NCBI GenBank assembly: GCA_964432155.1
Contig: CAYSMF010000020.1
Coordinates: 1-24,390, forward strand
Length of the DNA stretch: 24,390 nt
Direction: 5' to 3'
Source: UBA10438 sp964432155
Lineage (GTDB): Bacteria > Bacteroidota > Ignavibacteria > Kapaibacteriales > Kapaibacteriaceae
In this document: piece after piece, positions 1 through 7,290 of the stretch
How positions within the stretch are numbered: the first letter of the stretch is position 1
How the letters are laid out: each line of letters opens with the position of its first letter
Program-made: the position numbers and the translations under genes
The notes under the pieces: model-generated
Told to the model about the DNA's origin: nothing
Databases searched by the model: none
What the model saw: the letters and a program-made list of their open reading frames with translations, nothing else

Positions 1-7
1 CCGCGCG

Positions 8-517
8 TCATCGGCTGAGGTAGAACTTTTCCGCCTTGCGGAAGTCGGCACCTTGCATGACGCATACATACACGCCTTCCGGGAGATCCTGGATGGCCGT
101 CGTGTATTCATGAATGCCACGTCCAGTTGCACCGCGATGGACATCCATGATCTTCTTGCCGAGCATGTTGTAAACGCCGATTTCGACTTGTGCTTCATCG
201 CGCGCGAGTTCGACGCGGACGGTAAGAACTTCCGATGCTGCGCGAACGAACAGGAAGCGATTTTCTTTCCGCAGGGTGTCGTTGCCAACGAGGACGCGCT
301 GTTGTGGCCGTTGCTGTTGCTGTTGTGTGCGGACAGAGCCGAGGGCACGCATCGTTGTGGAGACCGCTGAAGAGATCGGTGAGGATGCTACAGGCGCTGT
401 CTTCTTCGCCGTTGACTTCCGTGCATTATCGGCAAGTGCTACCGATGTCGACGCAACGAGGAGCGCGACACAAACGATAGTGCCAAGAAAGCGACGATAT
501 AGTGGCGTAGTTGTCAT
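8..517 (-). CDS. Small secreted protein with T9SS C-terminal sorting domain
   Basis: A 169-residue protein beginning MTTTPLYRRF. Residues 1-30 look like a signal peptide: basic start, hydrophobic core and an ALA-type cleavage site. A Ser/Thr/Ala/Lys-rich linker and a glutamine-rich stretch (QQQQQ, then QQ) follow. The last ~70 residues resemble a type IX secretion type A sorting domain: a beta-rich segment with VYNMLGKKI, then LPEGVYVCVMQ and a terminal KFYLSR. The family would direct export across the outer membrane and cell-surface attachment or release. Almost nothing is left over as cargo, so its function is unknown. I chose the ATG at 517 because a TTG-N20-TAGATTTG promoter lies between it and the more upstream start at 580, which would put that start outside the transcript. 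It follows the large cargo gene on the same strand but is separated from it by a strong terminator. Confidence 0.8.
   Translation of the reverse strand: MTTTPLYRRFLGTIVCVALLVASTSVALADNARKSTAKKTAPVASSPISSAVSTTMRALGSVRTQQQQQRPQQRVLVGNDTLRKENRFLFVRAASEVLTVRVELARDEAQVEIGVYNMLGKKIMDVHRGATGRGIHEYTTAIQDLPEGVYVCVMQGADFRKAEKFYLSR
297..335 (-). repeat. Short TTGCTG tandem tract encoding poly-Gln
   Basis: The plus strand shows repeated TTGCTG units here. Read on the minus strand they give mixed CAA and CAG codons for the glutamine run of the small T9SS protein. The tract is short and imperfect, so it is a low-complexity coding segment and not clearly a phase-variable microsatellite. Confidence 0.5.
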
Positions 518-538
518 CCTATACAGACGTGTCCAACG

Positions 539-569
539 CAAATCTACAATCTTTTGTTCCGTACACCAA
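539..569 (-). promoter_or_regulatory. Bacteroidota-type promoter of the small T9SS gene
   Basis: On the minus strand, TTG (567-569) is followed by exactly 20 nt and then TAGATTTG (539-546). This matches the Bacteroidota primary-sigma pattern TTTG/TTG-N19-21-TAnnTTTG. The start site should fall near 532, giving a leader of about 15 nt to the ATG at 517. That explains why no classical Shine-Dalgarno is obvious. The gene needs its own promoter because a terminator lies just upstream. Confidence 0.65.
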
Positions 570-576
570 CTGCGTG

Positions 577-610
577 CCAAAACAGAAAGGGCGGCCCGAG
601 GGCCGCCCTT
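577..610 (-). terminator. Intrinsic terminator after the large T9SS cargo gene
   Basis: GGGCGGCCC (589-597) and GGGCCGCCC (600-608) are perfectly complementary, extended by AA/TT on the outside. On the minus strand the hairpin is followed by TTTCTGTTTTGG. It lies 24 nt past the stop codon of the 1455-residue protein. This is a GC-rich stem plus U-rich tail, typical of a Rho-independent terminator. Confidence 0.85.
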
Positions 611-633
611 GTTGCGTACGATGTGCGATATGC

Positions 634-3600
634 TTACTCGGAAATGATCAGCTTTTCGCTGCTTGAGTAGGCACCCGTGACCATGCGGAGGAAGTAGACA
701 CCCGATGGCAGGCCTGCGGTAGTGAACGACATGTCGTACTCACCATCCTTGAGACGTCCGCTTACGAATGTGCGTACCGTTACGCCCTGCGCATCAACCA
801 GATCAACTGTTGTCATCGATGGGATACCCACCGAGAACGACACGACAGCCGAGCCATTCGTCACTGGGTTTGGCGATACTGGGTTAAGCTTTGGCAGCGT
901 AGCGCCAATCTTCGTTACGCGACGTGTGAGTGCGCAGTTGAAGATCGATGTCGAGTCGCCCGTTGTGCTTGGGATCACGCATGGACGTGGCAGTGTGAGG
1001 ACCAGGTTCTGCTTGCTTGATGTTGTGGCATCGAGAAGGAGCGTGGCCTTGAATGTGAAGAGTGGACCGTCGCCAGCGATACGATTACCACCTGTTGCTG
1101 TGAAGCGCCATTGCGATTGTGTCGCATTCAGGTCGGTGATCACTGGGTCGTTCACTGTCCAGCCGCCTGTGAGTCCGCCTGCAAGTTGAACCGAGCCGTT
1201 GTTAAACGTCAGGTTGTTCTTGTCGACGATTACGTCAGCAACGAAGGACGTGAGGTCTGCGCTTGTCCAGTTCGCGCTGCGGCCCGACACAACGAAGTCA
1301 ACCACATCGCCTGGTTCTGCCGAAGCGCCTGCTGCAATGTTGTTGCCGAGGTCCATTGTGACAGGTGTGACATAGCCGATACCGACGACCTTCGCGACAA
1401 CAGTCTTGATTGGCGTTGTCTCTCCAAGTGGGTAGCCCGTCATCTCGAACTGTGCCGAGTAGTTACGATCTGCCCATGGTGCTACATCTGGCTGTGTCGG
1501 TGTGAACTGTACGAGCACTTGGAATGTACGGCCAGCAGGGATGACCAACGGAAGCGTTGTCTGCTTGCCGGCGTCATCGAGGTAGCCAACGATCGTGAAT
1601 GCTGTAGGATCTGCACCACCAGGTACGAGTGCCTTCACTTCGAGCGGCTTGAAGCCACCACCAGTGTTTGTTACTGTGAACGAGAGTGTTGGCGAGTCGC
1701 AGTTTGCGCGCTGACGACCAAAGTCGCGGTCAGCTGTTTCAATGTCTGGACCCGAGCAGCCGCCGACGCTGAATGTTTCCTTGTGAGCAGGAACTGGAAC
1801 GAGCGTTGACGAATCTGCGCCAGTGCCAGGGGTTGCATCGTGTACAAGCTCAAGCGTTGTGCTTGCTGCGAGGAGTTGGCCAGCAGGACGTGTATAGGAA
1901 ACGCGAACTGTTGCCTTGCCGCCATTGCGAGCAACGATCATTGGAAGAGCTGGTGTTGTCGATACGATTGCGAAACCAGCAGGTACTGGTGCCGAGAGTG
2001 TCGCTGACGTGATTGTCAGTTCCATCGTTCCAGCGTTTGTTACGGTGAAGTCGCGCTCAGCGAGCACACCTTCTTGAGTTTCTGCACATGTCAGGTCGAT
2101 CGGGTCAGTATCGATCTTCGGAATGATGCCGATACCTTGGAGCTTTGCTGTGCGCTCTTCGATCGTGCCTTCCCAGACTGGCTTGATGTCGGCTGAGTAG
2201 GTCGCTTCGCCCGCTGGACGGAACAACACAAGTACGTCGACCGACTTGCCGTTGCTAAGGTCAATCGTTGTTACCGGGTTGCCACCATCGATCAGGCCAA
2301 CAATCTTGAAGACGTAATTGGCTTCTGTTGATCCGGCAGGGAAGTACTTCGAGCCGTCCATGAAGGTCACATCGCGCAGCTTGAGGACTTGGTTGCCTGT
2401 GTTCGATACGCTACCGAAGCCTTGGTGGAGCGTGCCAACGCGGCGCTCGCGCCAGTCCTTGCCAATGATGATCGGGCCTGGTGACTGTGTGCTGCCCTTC
2501 CAGTTCGATACCGAATCGCCGCAACCAGCGTTGCTTGCGAATGTGACATCGATATTGTCAACCTTGATTGTTGCGCTCTTGTAGCAGACTTCCTTCAACT
2601 CGAGGAAGCCCTTAGGAAGAATGCGAATTGGCAGTGTTGGTGCTGGCGTGACGGTGAAGTCTGTACCAAGGAAGCCAGTGATCGATGTGATCTCGAGCGT
2701 GTCCGAACCGTTGTTCGAGATGCGCAGTCCGCCAGCCTTGCAGAACTCTTGGTTCAGGCTGAGAGTACCGGCATCGAAGTCTTCAACATTGATACATGGC
2801 AGAGCAGCAACGCCTTGTACAGGGTGCTTGAACTGTCCGCATGTTGTGTTGATGACCAGCGAGTCCTTGTCGAAGTCTGTGCGTACGTCTTGTGTTTCAC
2901 GTGTGCCATTGTACTTGATCGTGATCACATGCTTGCCCTTTGCAGGGATCTTGACCACAGGCGGTACGGCACCAGCGACGATCGAGAAGTACGTGCCCAA
3001 CTGCATCTTCGAGTTGGTCAATGTTACTTCTGCGTCCGAATTGTTCGTGATGGTGATATCGCCGGTAGCCGACGTATTCAATCGGATCTGTCCGAAGTTG
3101 AGAGGTGTTGGGTTGAACGCAATCTTGTCTGCATAGAACTCGCAGGTGTCGATAGTAACGTTGCCCCACCAGTCCTGCACGAAGTAGATACAGCGTGCAT
3201 CCTTCGACTTGTCAATCACCTTCCACTCGTACTTGAACTTCTTGTACGCTGGATCGCGTGGGAAGATTTGGTCAGTTACGAGTTCGAGACGGTAGTTGAA
3301 GCTTCCTGCACCTTCGACTGTGTCGATGAGGGCAATGCCCGACTCAACTTGGTCTGTGTCGATTGGAACTGGCTTCGGAGGATCAGGGATATTGCGAAGT
3401 TCTGTCGCTTCAAACTCATAATCACCGCAGACATCCTTGCCCACGATCACTGGTGGGAGTGTGTCGACAGATGTTGTTGGGCGGAAGCCAGCAGCAGCTG
3501 GCCAACCGTAGGCATCAACAGCGCCGTAGCCGTAGATATAGCCACCGAAGCTCACTGTACCGTTGCTTGAGATGCGGTGTGCGCGGCTCTCGATACCGAA

Positions 3601-5001
3601 GTCAAGCGTCGTCCAGTACAAGCCGTTCGACATCTTGTTGAACTTCAGCGTTGGGCTCTGTGCTGCAGGGTGACGCCATACTGGGATGCCGTCGATTTCA
3701 AGCGATTCGAGATTCTTGTTGAGATCCTTCGATGCAGTGTCGGTCTTGACAATCAGGTTCAAGCGGTGCTTCGAGAACTTCGCCGATGTCGGGAACTGGA
3801 AGATCGTGCTCGTGATGAACTGCTCTTCAGGCGTCACGTTGATCATGAACGGGTCGAGGATCGGATCGCCGTCCCACGATGATGAGCATGAATACTGCAT
3901 CACAAAGATTGGCTTGTCGGCCTCCCACACAGAGTATCCGTGTGTGATCGTCGTTGGAGCACCTGCCTGTGTGATGTCGGCGAATTCGCCGGCCTTATTA
4001 AGCACGCCGCCACCCTGACCGATCAGCTTCTTGCTTTGCTTGTCGTAGTACTTGAGGTTCCACTTGGTATTTGGTTCGCGTGCCACAACGCGGAACACGT
4101 CGCCCTTACCTTGGCCGTTGCGATTCTCACGCTGGAGCTCAACCGACACGTAGCGCTTACCCCACGTTGTCGATGGAGGGGTCATTTCAGCAAGGTGGTT
4201 ACGACCGTTACCGTTGATCAAGAGGTTTGGCATTGTCGAACGCTCGTGGAACGAGATCATACCAACTGGCTTTGACGCCTTGATCTTCGAACCTGTAAGG
4301 TCGAACACGCCGCGCGTTTCGCCGTCACCTTTGACCATGTACACGTCGCCTTCATCAAGAAGAATCGTGAATGGTGCAGAGTTCAGGCGGCGTCCGCCTT
4401 CCGTCTTGCCATCAAGCTCGCCTGTGCCGCGTAGCTGGATCGTTACCTCAGTTCCGTTCTCACGGCCGATCACGATGAAACCGCACGCCCATGGCTTGAA
4501 TTCGCGGAAGTCGAAATATGTCGTGGCGAGGTATTCGGTACCCCAACCGTTCACCGGGATGGCCATATAGCCGTCCGACGATGTCACCTTTGAGTTGAGC
4601 ACGTAGACCGAGATCGGCTTCTTCGCAGTGATGCGGATCGCCTTCTTCACGACTTGCTCCGGCTCACGGACTTCCCATGTCCAGTTCGTTTCGCCGCGCT
4701 TATCAGACAGCGTCCGAATCTCGTACGGCTGCAGCTTGCGCTTGTATGTCTTAGCGCCAGCAGCATCGAACACTTCGATTTCTGTCTCGAACGCCGACGC
4801 AACGTAAATCTCGAGCTCGTCCACAGGGAACGGGTTGATTTCGTTCGGCGGAATTGCGATCCAGAACTCGGTGCCTTGGGCACCGTTGATGTTCAGAATC
4901 TGCTCAGCCGTTGGGACCTTCCGCTGTGCATGCGCAGTTGATAGTGCTGCGATGGACACAAGCAGGAGCACAAGAAAACGCGATACGTATCGCTTGGTCA
5001 T
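634..5001 (-). CDS. Large T9SS-exported protein with IgGFc-binding-like and choice-of-anchor-D repeats
   Basis: A 1455-residue secreted protein. The ATG at 5001 is preceded by GGAGGT at 5006-5011, which fixes the start; four residues upstream there is only a TTG. Residues 1-26 form a signal peptide ending AHAQ. From about residue 36 (GTEFWIAIPP) to about 500 it resembles the IgGFc-binding N-terminal domain family found in large Bacteroidota surface proteins. From about 627 come roughly five repeats of 105-120 residues, each with an FG-type start and a TNxG/SNNG core (starts near 627, 735, 844, 962, 1082). This is the choice-of-anchor-D/ASPM-SPD-2-Hydin immunoglobulin-like pattern. Residues about 1210-1350 look cohesin-like. 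The C terminus (from about 1370, with SPNP, LPSGVYFLRM and EKLIISE) is a type A T9SS sorting domain. An adhesin or envelope role is inference. It has its own promoter and terminator. Confidence 0.85.
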   Translation of the reverse strand: MTKRYVSRFLVLLLVSIAALSTAHAQRKVPTAEQILNINGAQGTEFWIAIPPNEINPFPVDELEIYVASAFETEIEVFDAAGAKTYKRKLQPYEIRTLSDKRGETNWTWEVREPEQVVKKAIRITAKKPISVYVLNSKVTSSDGYMAIPVNGWGTEYLATTYFDFREFKPWACGFIVIGRENGTEVTIQLRGTGELDGKTEGGRRLNSAPFTILLDEGDVYMVKGDGETRGVFDLTGSKIKASKPVGMISFHERSTMPNLLINGNGRNHLAEMTPPSTTWGKRYVSVELQRENRNGQGKGDVFRVVAREPNTKWNLKYYDKQSKKLIGQGGGVLNKAGEFADITQAGAPTTITHGYSVWEADKPIFVMQYSCSSSWDGDPILDPFMINVTPEEQFITSTIFQFPTSAKFSKHRLNLIVKTDTASKDLNKNLESLEIDGIPVWRHPAAQSPTLKFNKMSNGLYWTTLDFGIESRAHRISSNGTVSFGGYIYGYGAVDAYGWPAAAGFRPTTSVDTLPPVIVGKDVCGDYEFEATELRNIPDPPKPVPIDTDQVESGIALIDTVEGAGSFNYRLELVTDQIFPRDPAYKKFKYEWKVIDKSKDARCIYFVQDWWGNVTIDTCEFYADKIAFNPTPLNFGQIRLNTSATGDITITNNSDAEVTLTNSKMQLGTYFSIVAGAVPPVVKIPAKGKHVITIKYNGTRETQDVRTDFDKDSLVINTTCGQFKHPVQGVAALPCINVEDFDAGTLSLNQEFCKAGGLRISNNGSDTLEITSITGFLGTDFTVTPAPTLPIRILPKGFLELKEVCYKSATIKVDNIDVTFASNAGCGDSVSNWKGSTQSPGPIIIGKDWRERRVGTLHQGFGSVSNTGNQVLKLRDVTFMDGSKYFPAGSTEANYVFKIVGLIDGGNPVTTIDLSNGKSVDVLVLFRPAGEATYSADIKPVWEGTIEERTAKLQGIGIIPKIDTDPIDLTCAETQEGVLAERDFTVTNAGTMELTITSATLSAPVPAGFAIVSTTPALPMIVARNGGKATVRVSYTRPAGQLLAASTTLELVHDATPGTGADSSTLVPVPAHKETFSVGGCSGPDIETADRDFGRQRANCDSPTLSFTVTNTGGGFKPLEVKALVPGGADPTAFTIVGYLDDAGKQTTLPLVIPAGRTFQVLVQFTPTQPDVAPWADRNYSAQFEMTGYPLGETTPIKTVVAKVVGIGYVTPVTMDLGNNIAAGASAEPGDVVDFVVSGRSANWTSADLTSFVADVIVDKNNLTFNNGSVQLAGGLTGGWTVNDPVITDLNATQSQWRFTATGGNRIAGDGPLFTFKATLLLDATTSSKQNLVLTLPRPCVIPSTTGDSTSIFNCALTRRVTKIGATLPKLNPVSPNPVTNGSAVVSFSVGIPSMTTVDLVDAQGVTVRTFVSGRLKDGEYDMSFTTAGLPSGVYFLRMVTGAYSSSEKLIISE

Positions 5002-5077
5002 GGAAACCTCCAAACATCAGGATTTCACAGCTTGGCGGGCTGAATTTCAGCGCGCAAAACTGTGGGTTGACTGACAC

Positions 5078-5106
5078 ATTATACTTGCCTGAGGGCTTAC
5101 CCAGAA
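5078..5106 (-). promoter_or_regulatory. Putative promoter of the large T9SS cargo gene
   Basis: On the minus strand a perfect TATAAT (5078-5083) is preceded, with 17-nt spacing, by TTCTGG (5101-5106), a weak -35. It would give a leader of about 70 nt before the ATG at 5001. No exact TAnnTTTG box is present on this strand in the region, unlike most other units here; near misses occur at 5055-5062 and 5133-5140. The call rests mainly on the TATAAT match. Confidence 0.4.
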
Positions 5107-5120
5107 CAGACCCCCTCAGG
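5088..5120. repeat. Inverted repeat CCTGAGGG-N17-CCCTCAGG, possible operator
   Basis: CCTGAGGG (5088-5095) and CCCTCAGG (5113-5120) are perfect 8-bp inverted copies separated by 17 nt. The dyad is centred near 5104, over the weak -35 of the putative minus promoter, and one arm lies in the promoter spacer. Half-sites about 2.4 helical turns apart fit a dimeric DNA-binding protein. A cruciform or RNA stem is an alternative. Confidence 0.45.
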
Positions 5121-5296
5121 ATCGTGCTATGATAAACAAATATTCGGTTCCAGAGTTACGGAAAACCGCACGTTTGCGGGGGTGTGTGGAAAGTTCTCAG
5201 GTTGTTTTGGGCTGATGACAGAGAAGCTGCAACGGCCCGGTTTGTTACAGGAGAACCTGCTCTCAAGGTGGCGGGTTCCTTGGAAGCCCCTTTTCG

Positions 5297-5304
5297 TAAG
5301 TTTG
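5297..5304 (+). promoter_or_regulatory. TAAGTTTG -7 box for the transketolase operon
   Basis: TAAGTTTG matches TAnnTTTG exactly and lies 33 nt before the transketolase ATG, predicting a leader of about 27 nt. No good TTG is found 19-21 nt upstream, so only half of the promoter is supported. It is the only match on this strand in the intergenic region. Confidence 0.5.
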
Positions 5305-5337
5305 CAGACTGTTTACCCATCACTCTCTACCCATGCC

Positions 5338-6234
5338 ATGACAGATGACATGAAACGATCCCTGGAGTTCAATACCACGACGTTCACCAATGAACGCCGC
5401 GCTCCAGAGGGGTTTGCGCCTATTGCCAATGAAATCCGTCGCGATATCGTCCGCATGCTGGTGCGCGCCGGCTCGGGCCACAGTGGCGGTCCGCTTGGCT
5501 CCGCTGACATCTTCGCGGTGCTCTACTTCGGCGGGAACATGCGATACAACCCGGCCGACATGGAGGCCCCGCGCGACCGGTTCGTGCTCTCGGCTGGCCA
5601 CATGGCTCCAGTGATGTACGCGGCGCTGGCGAATGCTGGATGCTACCCGAAGCAAGAGCAGGAGACCCTCCGCAAGTACAATACACGTCTGCAAGGCCAC
5701 CCAGGACGCGACATGCACCTGCCAGGCGTCGAAACCTCGTCGGGCTCGCTCGGACAGGGGATTTCGATCGCTGTGGGCATGGCGATGAGCGACAAGCTCG
5801 TTGATAAGAGCGACCGCCGTGTGTACTCGCTGACGGGCGACGGTGAGCTCCAAGAGGGCTCGGTGTGGGAGGCTGCAATGGCTGCAGCGCACTTTAAGCT
5901 GGACAACTTCTGCTGGCTCATCGACAACAACGACTGTCAGATCGACGGTCGCGTGCCAGACGTAATGGACGTGTACCCGATCGACAAAAAGTGCGAGTCA
6001 TTCGGCTTCGACACGGTCGTTGTCAATGGTCACGACTACGCCGATCTCCAGCGCGGTTTCGACCGTTTCCTCGAGAATCAGCGCTCGGGCTCGGGCAAGC
6101 CAACGGCAATCATTTGCCAGACGTTCATGGGCCACGGCGTGTCCTTTATGAACGACAAGTTCGAATGGCACGGCAAGCCACCGTCAAAGGATCAAGCCGT
6201 CGCCGCCCTCGAAGAACTTGCCCAGCACCCCTAA
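5338..6234 (+). CDS. Transketolase, N-terminal (thiamine-diphosphate-binding) subunit
   Basis: A 298-residue protein covering only the N-terminal half of transketolase, which transfers two-carbon ketol units in the non-oxidative pentose phosphate pathway using thiamine diphosphate and a divalent metal. Visible family motifs are GHSGG (47-51), SAGHMAP (from 86), HPG (121-123), SSGSLGQG (134-141), and the thiamine motif beginning GDGE (167) and ending DNN (196-198). It ends at GHGVSFM...EWHGKPPS, as stand-alone N subunits do. The start at 5338 (MTDDMKRSLEF) is preferred over the longer open frame because upstream residues do not resemble the family and would precede the predicted promoter. ATG 5350 is also possible. 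The partner gene starts 36 nt downstream, and both are needed for activity. Cytoplasmic. Confidence 0.93.
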   Translation: MTDDMKRSLEFNTTTFTNERRAPEGFAPIANEIRRDIVRMLVRAGSGHSGGPLGSADIFAVLYFGGNMRYNPADMEAPRDRFVLSAGHMAPVMYAALANAGCYPKQEQETLRKYNTRLQGHPGRDMHLPGVETSSGSLGQGISIAVGMAMSDKLVDKSDRRVYSLTGDGELQEGSVWEAAMAAAHFKLDNFCWLIDNNDCQIDGRVPDVMDVYPIDKKCESFGFDTVVVNGHDYADLQRGFDRFLENQRSGSGKPTAIICQTFMGHGVSFMNDKFEWHGKPPSKDQAVAALEELAQHP

Positions 6235-6270
6235 TCCATCCCCATCCCGACACTACACACTGATATCTCA

Positions 6271-7269
6271 ATGGAACTTCTCGGATCAAAACCCACGCGA
6301 TTTGGCTTCGGCGATGGTCTTGTTGACCTCGGCGAACGTCACAGCAATGTGATCGTCCTCGGTGGCGATATCACCGGATCGGTGATGACGTCGCTCTTCA
6401 AGGAAAAATTCCCAGATCGCTTCTTCTCGATCGGTATCGCCGAGCAGAACGCAACAACCATTGCAGCTGGTCTGGCCCTGAGCGGGAAGATCCCGTTCTT
6501 CGCATCATACGGCGCGTTCTGCGCGCTGCGGAATGCTGACCAACTGCGTATCTCGGTTGCCTACAACGAAGCCAATGTCAAGATCGGCGGCGGTCACGCT
6601 GGTATCAGCGTTGGACCAGACGGTGCCACGCACCAGATTCTGGAAGAAGTCGCCTTCCTGCGCACTCTTCCGCACATGACAATGATCGTTCCTGCCGACT
6701 ACGAAGAAGCGCGCAAGGCAACGGTAGCCATGGGCGAGATGGTAGGCCCAGCCTACATCCGCTTTGGTCGCTCGCCGGTGCCGCTCTTCACAACGCCAGA
6801 CACGCCGTTCCAACTGGGGAAGGCAAACGTGGTGATGGAGGGTACAGACGTTGCGCTGATCGCGAATGGCGCACTCGTATGGGAGAGCGTTCTCGCAGCG
6901 AAGGAGCTCGCAAAGAAGGGCATCTCCGCGCGCGTGATCAACGTTCACACCGTCAAGCCATTCGACGTCGAGACAGTGACAACTGCTGCACGCGAGTGCG
7001 GTTGTATCGTTACTGCTGAAGAACACCAGGTGCATGCCGGCCTCGGCGGTGCAGTGGCGGAAGTCACGGCGAAGAATGCTCCTGTGCCAATCGAGTTCGT
7101 TGGCGTGAAGGATTCCTTCGGTGGATCCGGCGACCCAGAAGAACTGATGGTCAAGTTCGGTCTGACGTGGAAGGAAATCTATGCTTCTGCACTTGTTGCG
7201 ATGGAACGTCGCGACAAGGGAAGCAGCGGATTCCGCGCTGTGAAGGACGTTGCCGTCTATTCTGCCTGA
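6271..7269 (+). CDS. Transketolase, C-terminal (pyrimidine-binding) subunit
   Basis: A 332-residue protein with the pyrimidine-binding and C-terminal domains of transketolase. It supplies the conserved glutamate that activates thiamine diphosphate: GIAEQN at 55-60, with Glu58 as the expected residue. The pattern GGGHAGISVGPDGATHQ lies at 106-122. The C-terminal third (ALIANGALVWESV, ARVINVHTVKPFD, VTAEEHQVHAGLGGAVAEV) is the usual transketolase C domain. It must pair with the preceding gene to give a complete enzyme. No strong ribosome-binding site is visible before ATG 6271; translation may depend on coupling with the upstream gene. A related 1-deoxyxylulose-5-phosphate synthase is unlikely, because those are single chains and lack this split. 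Confidence 0.93.
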   Translation: MELLGSKPTRFGFGDGLVDLGERHSNVIVLGGDITGSVMTSLFKEKFPDRFFSIGIAEQNATTIAAGLALSGKIPFFASYGAFCALRNADQLRISVAYNEANVKIGGGHAGISVGPDGATHQILEEVAFLRTLPHMTMIVPADYEEARKATVAMGEMVGPAYIRFGRSPVPLFTTPDTPFQLGKANVVMEGTDVALIANGALVWESVLAAKELAKKGISARVINVHTVKPFDVETVTTAARECGCIVTAEEHQVHAGLGGAVAEVTAKNAPVPIEFVGVKDSFGGSGDPEELMVKFGLTWKEIYASALVAMERRDKGSSGFRAVKDVAVYSA

Positions 7270-7290
7270 TTTTCTACGGCTCACCACACC

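Larger units (their letters stand above)
5002..5337. other. Divergent intergenic region between T9SS cargo gene and transketolase operon
   Basis: This is the only gene-free stretch above 300 nt. From left to right it holds: the ~70-nt leader of the minus-strand cargo gene, with a GCTGA/TCAGC hairpin at 5039-5051; a TATAAT-type minus promoter; an 8-bp inverted repeat (5088-5120); an A/T-rich patch near 5128-5145; several small stems on the plus side (CCGCA/TGCGG at 5166-5179, CAGG/CCTG at 5248-5259); an imperfect terminator-like hairpin (5273-5289) followed by CTTTT; and a TAAGTTTG box at 5297-5304. An open frame continues upstream of the transketolase start from 5182, but it lacks family similarity and precedes the predicted promoter. 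I treat it as noncoding. Confidence 0.6.

Noticed and set aside
518..580. Longer start for the small T9SS protein
   Set aside because: It lies on the far side of the TTG-N20-TAGATTTG promoter, and would put a non-signal sequence ahead of a good signal peptide.
722..4941. Plus-strand open frames up to 273 residues opposite the large T9SS gene
   Set aside because: They are antisense shadows with Cys/Arg/Val-rich composition, no family motifs and no ribosome-binding sites.
5182..5337. N-terminal extension of the transketolase frame (about 52 extra residues)
   Set aside because: The extra residues do not resemble the family, the segment precedes the TAAGTTTG box, and the normal N terminus starts near MTDDMKRSLEF.
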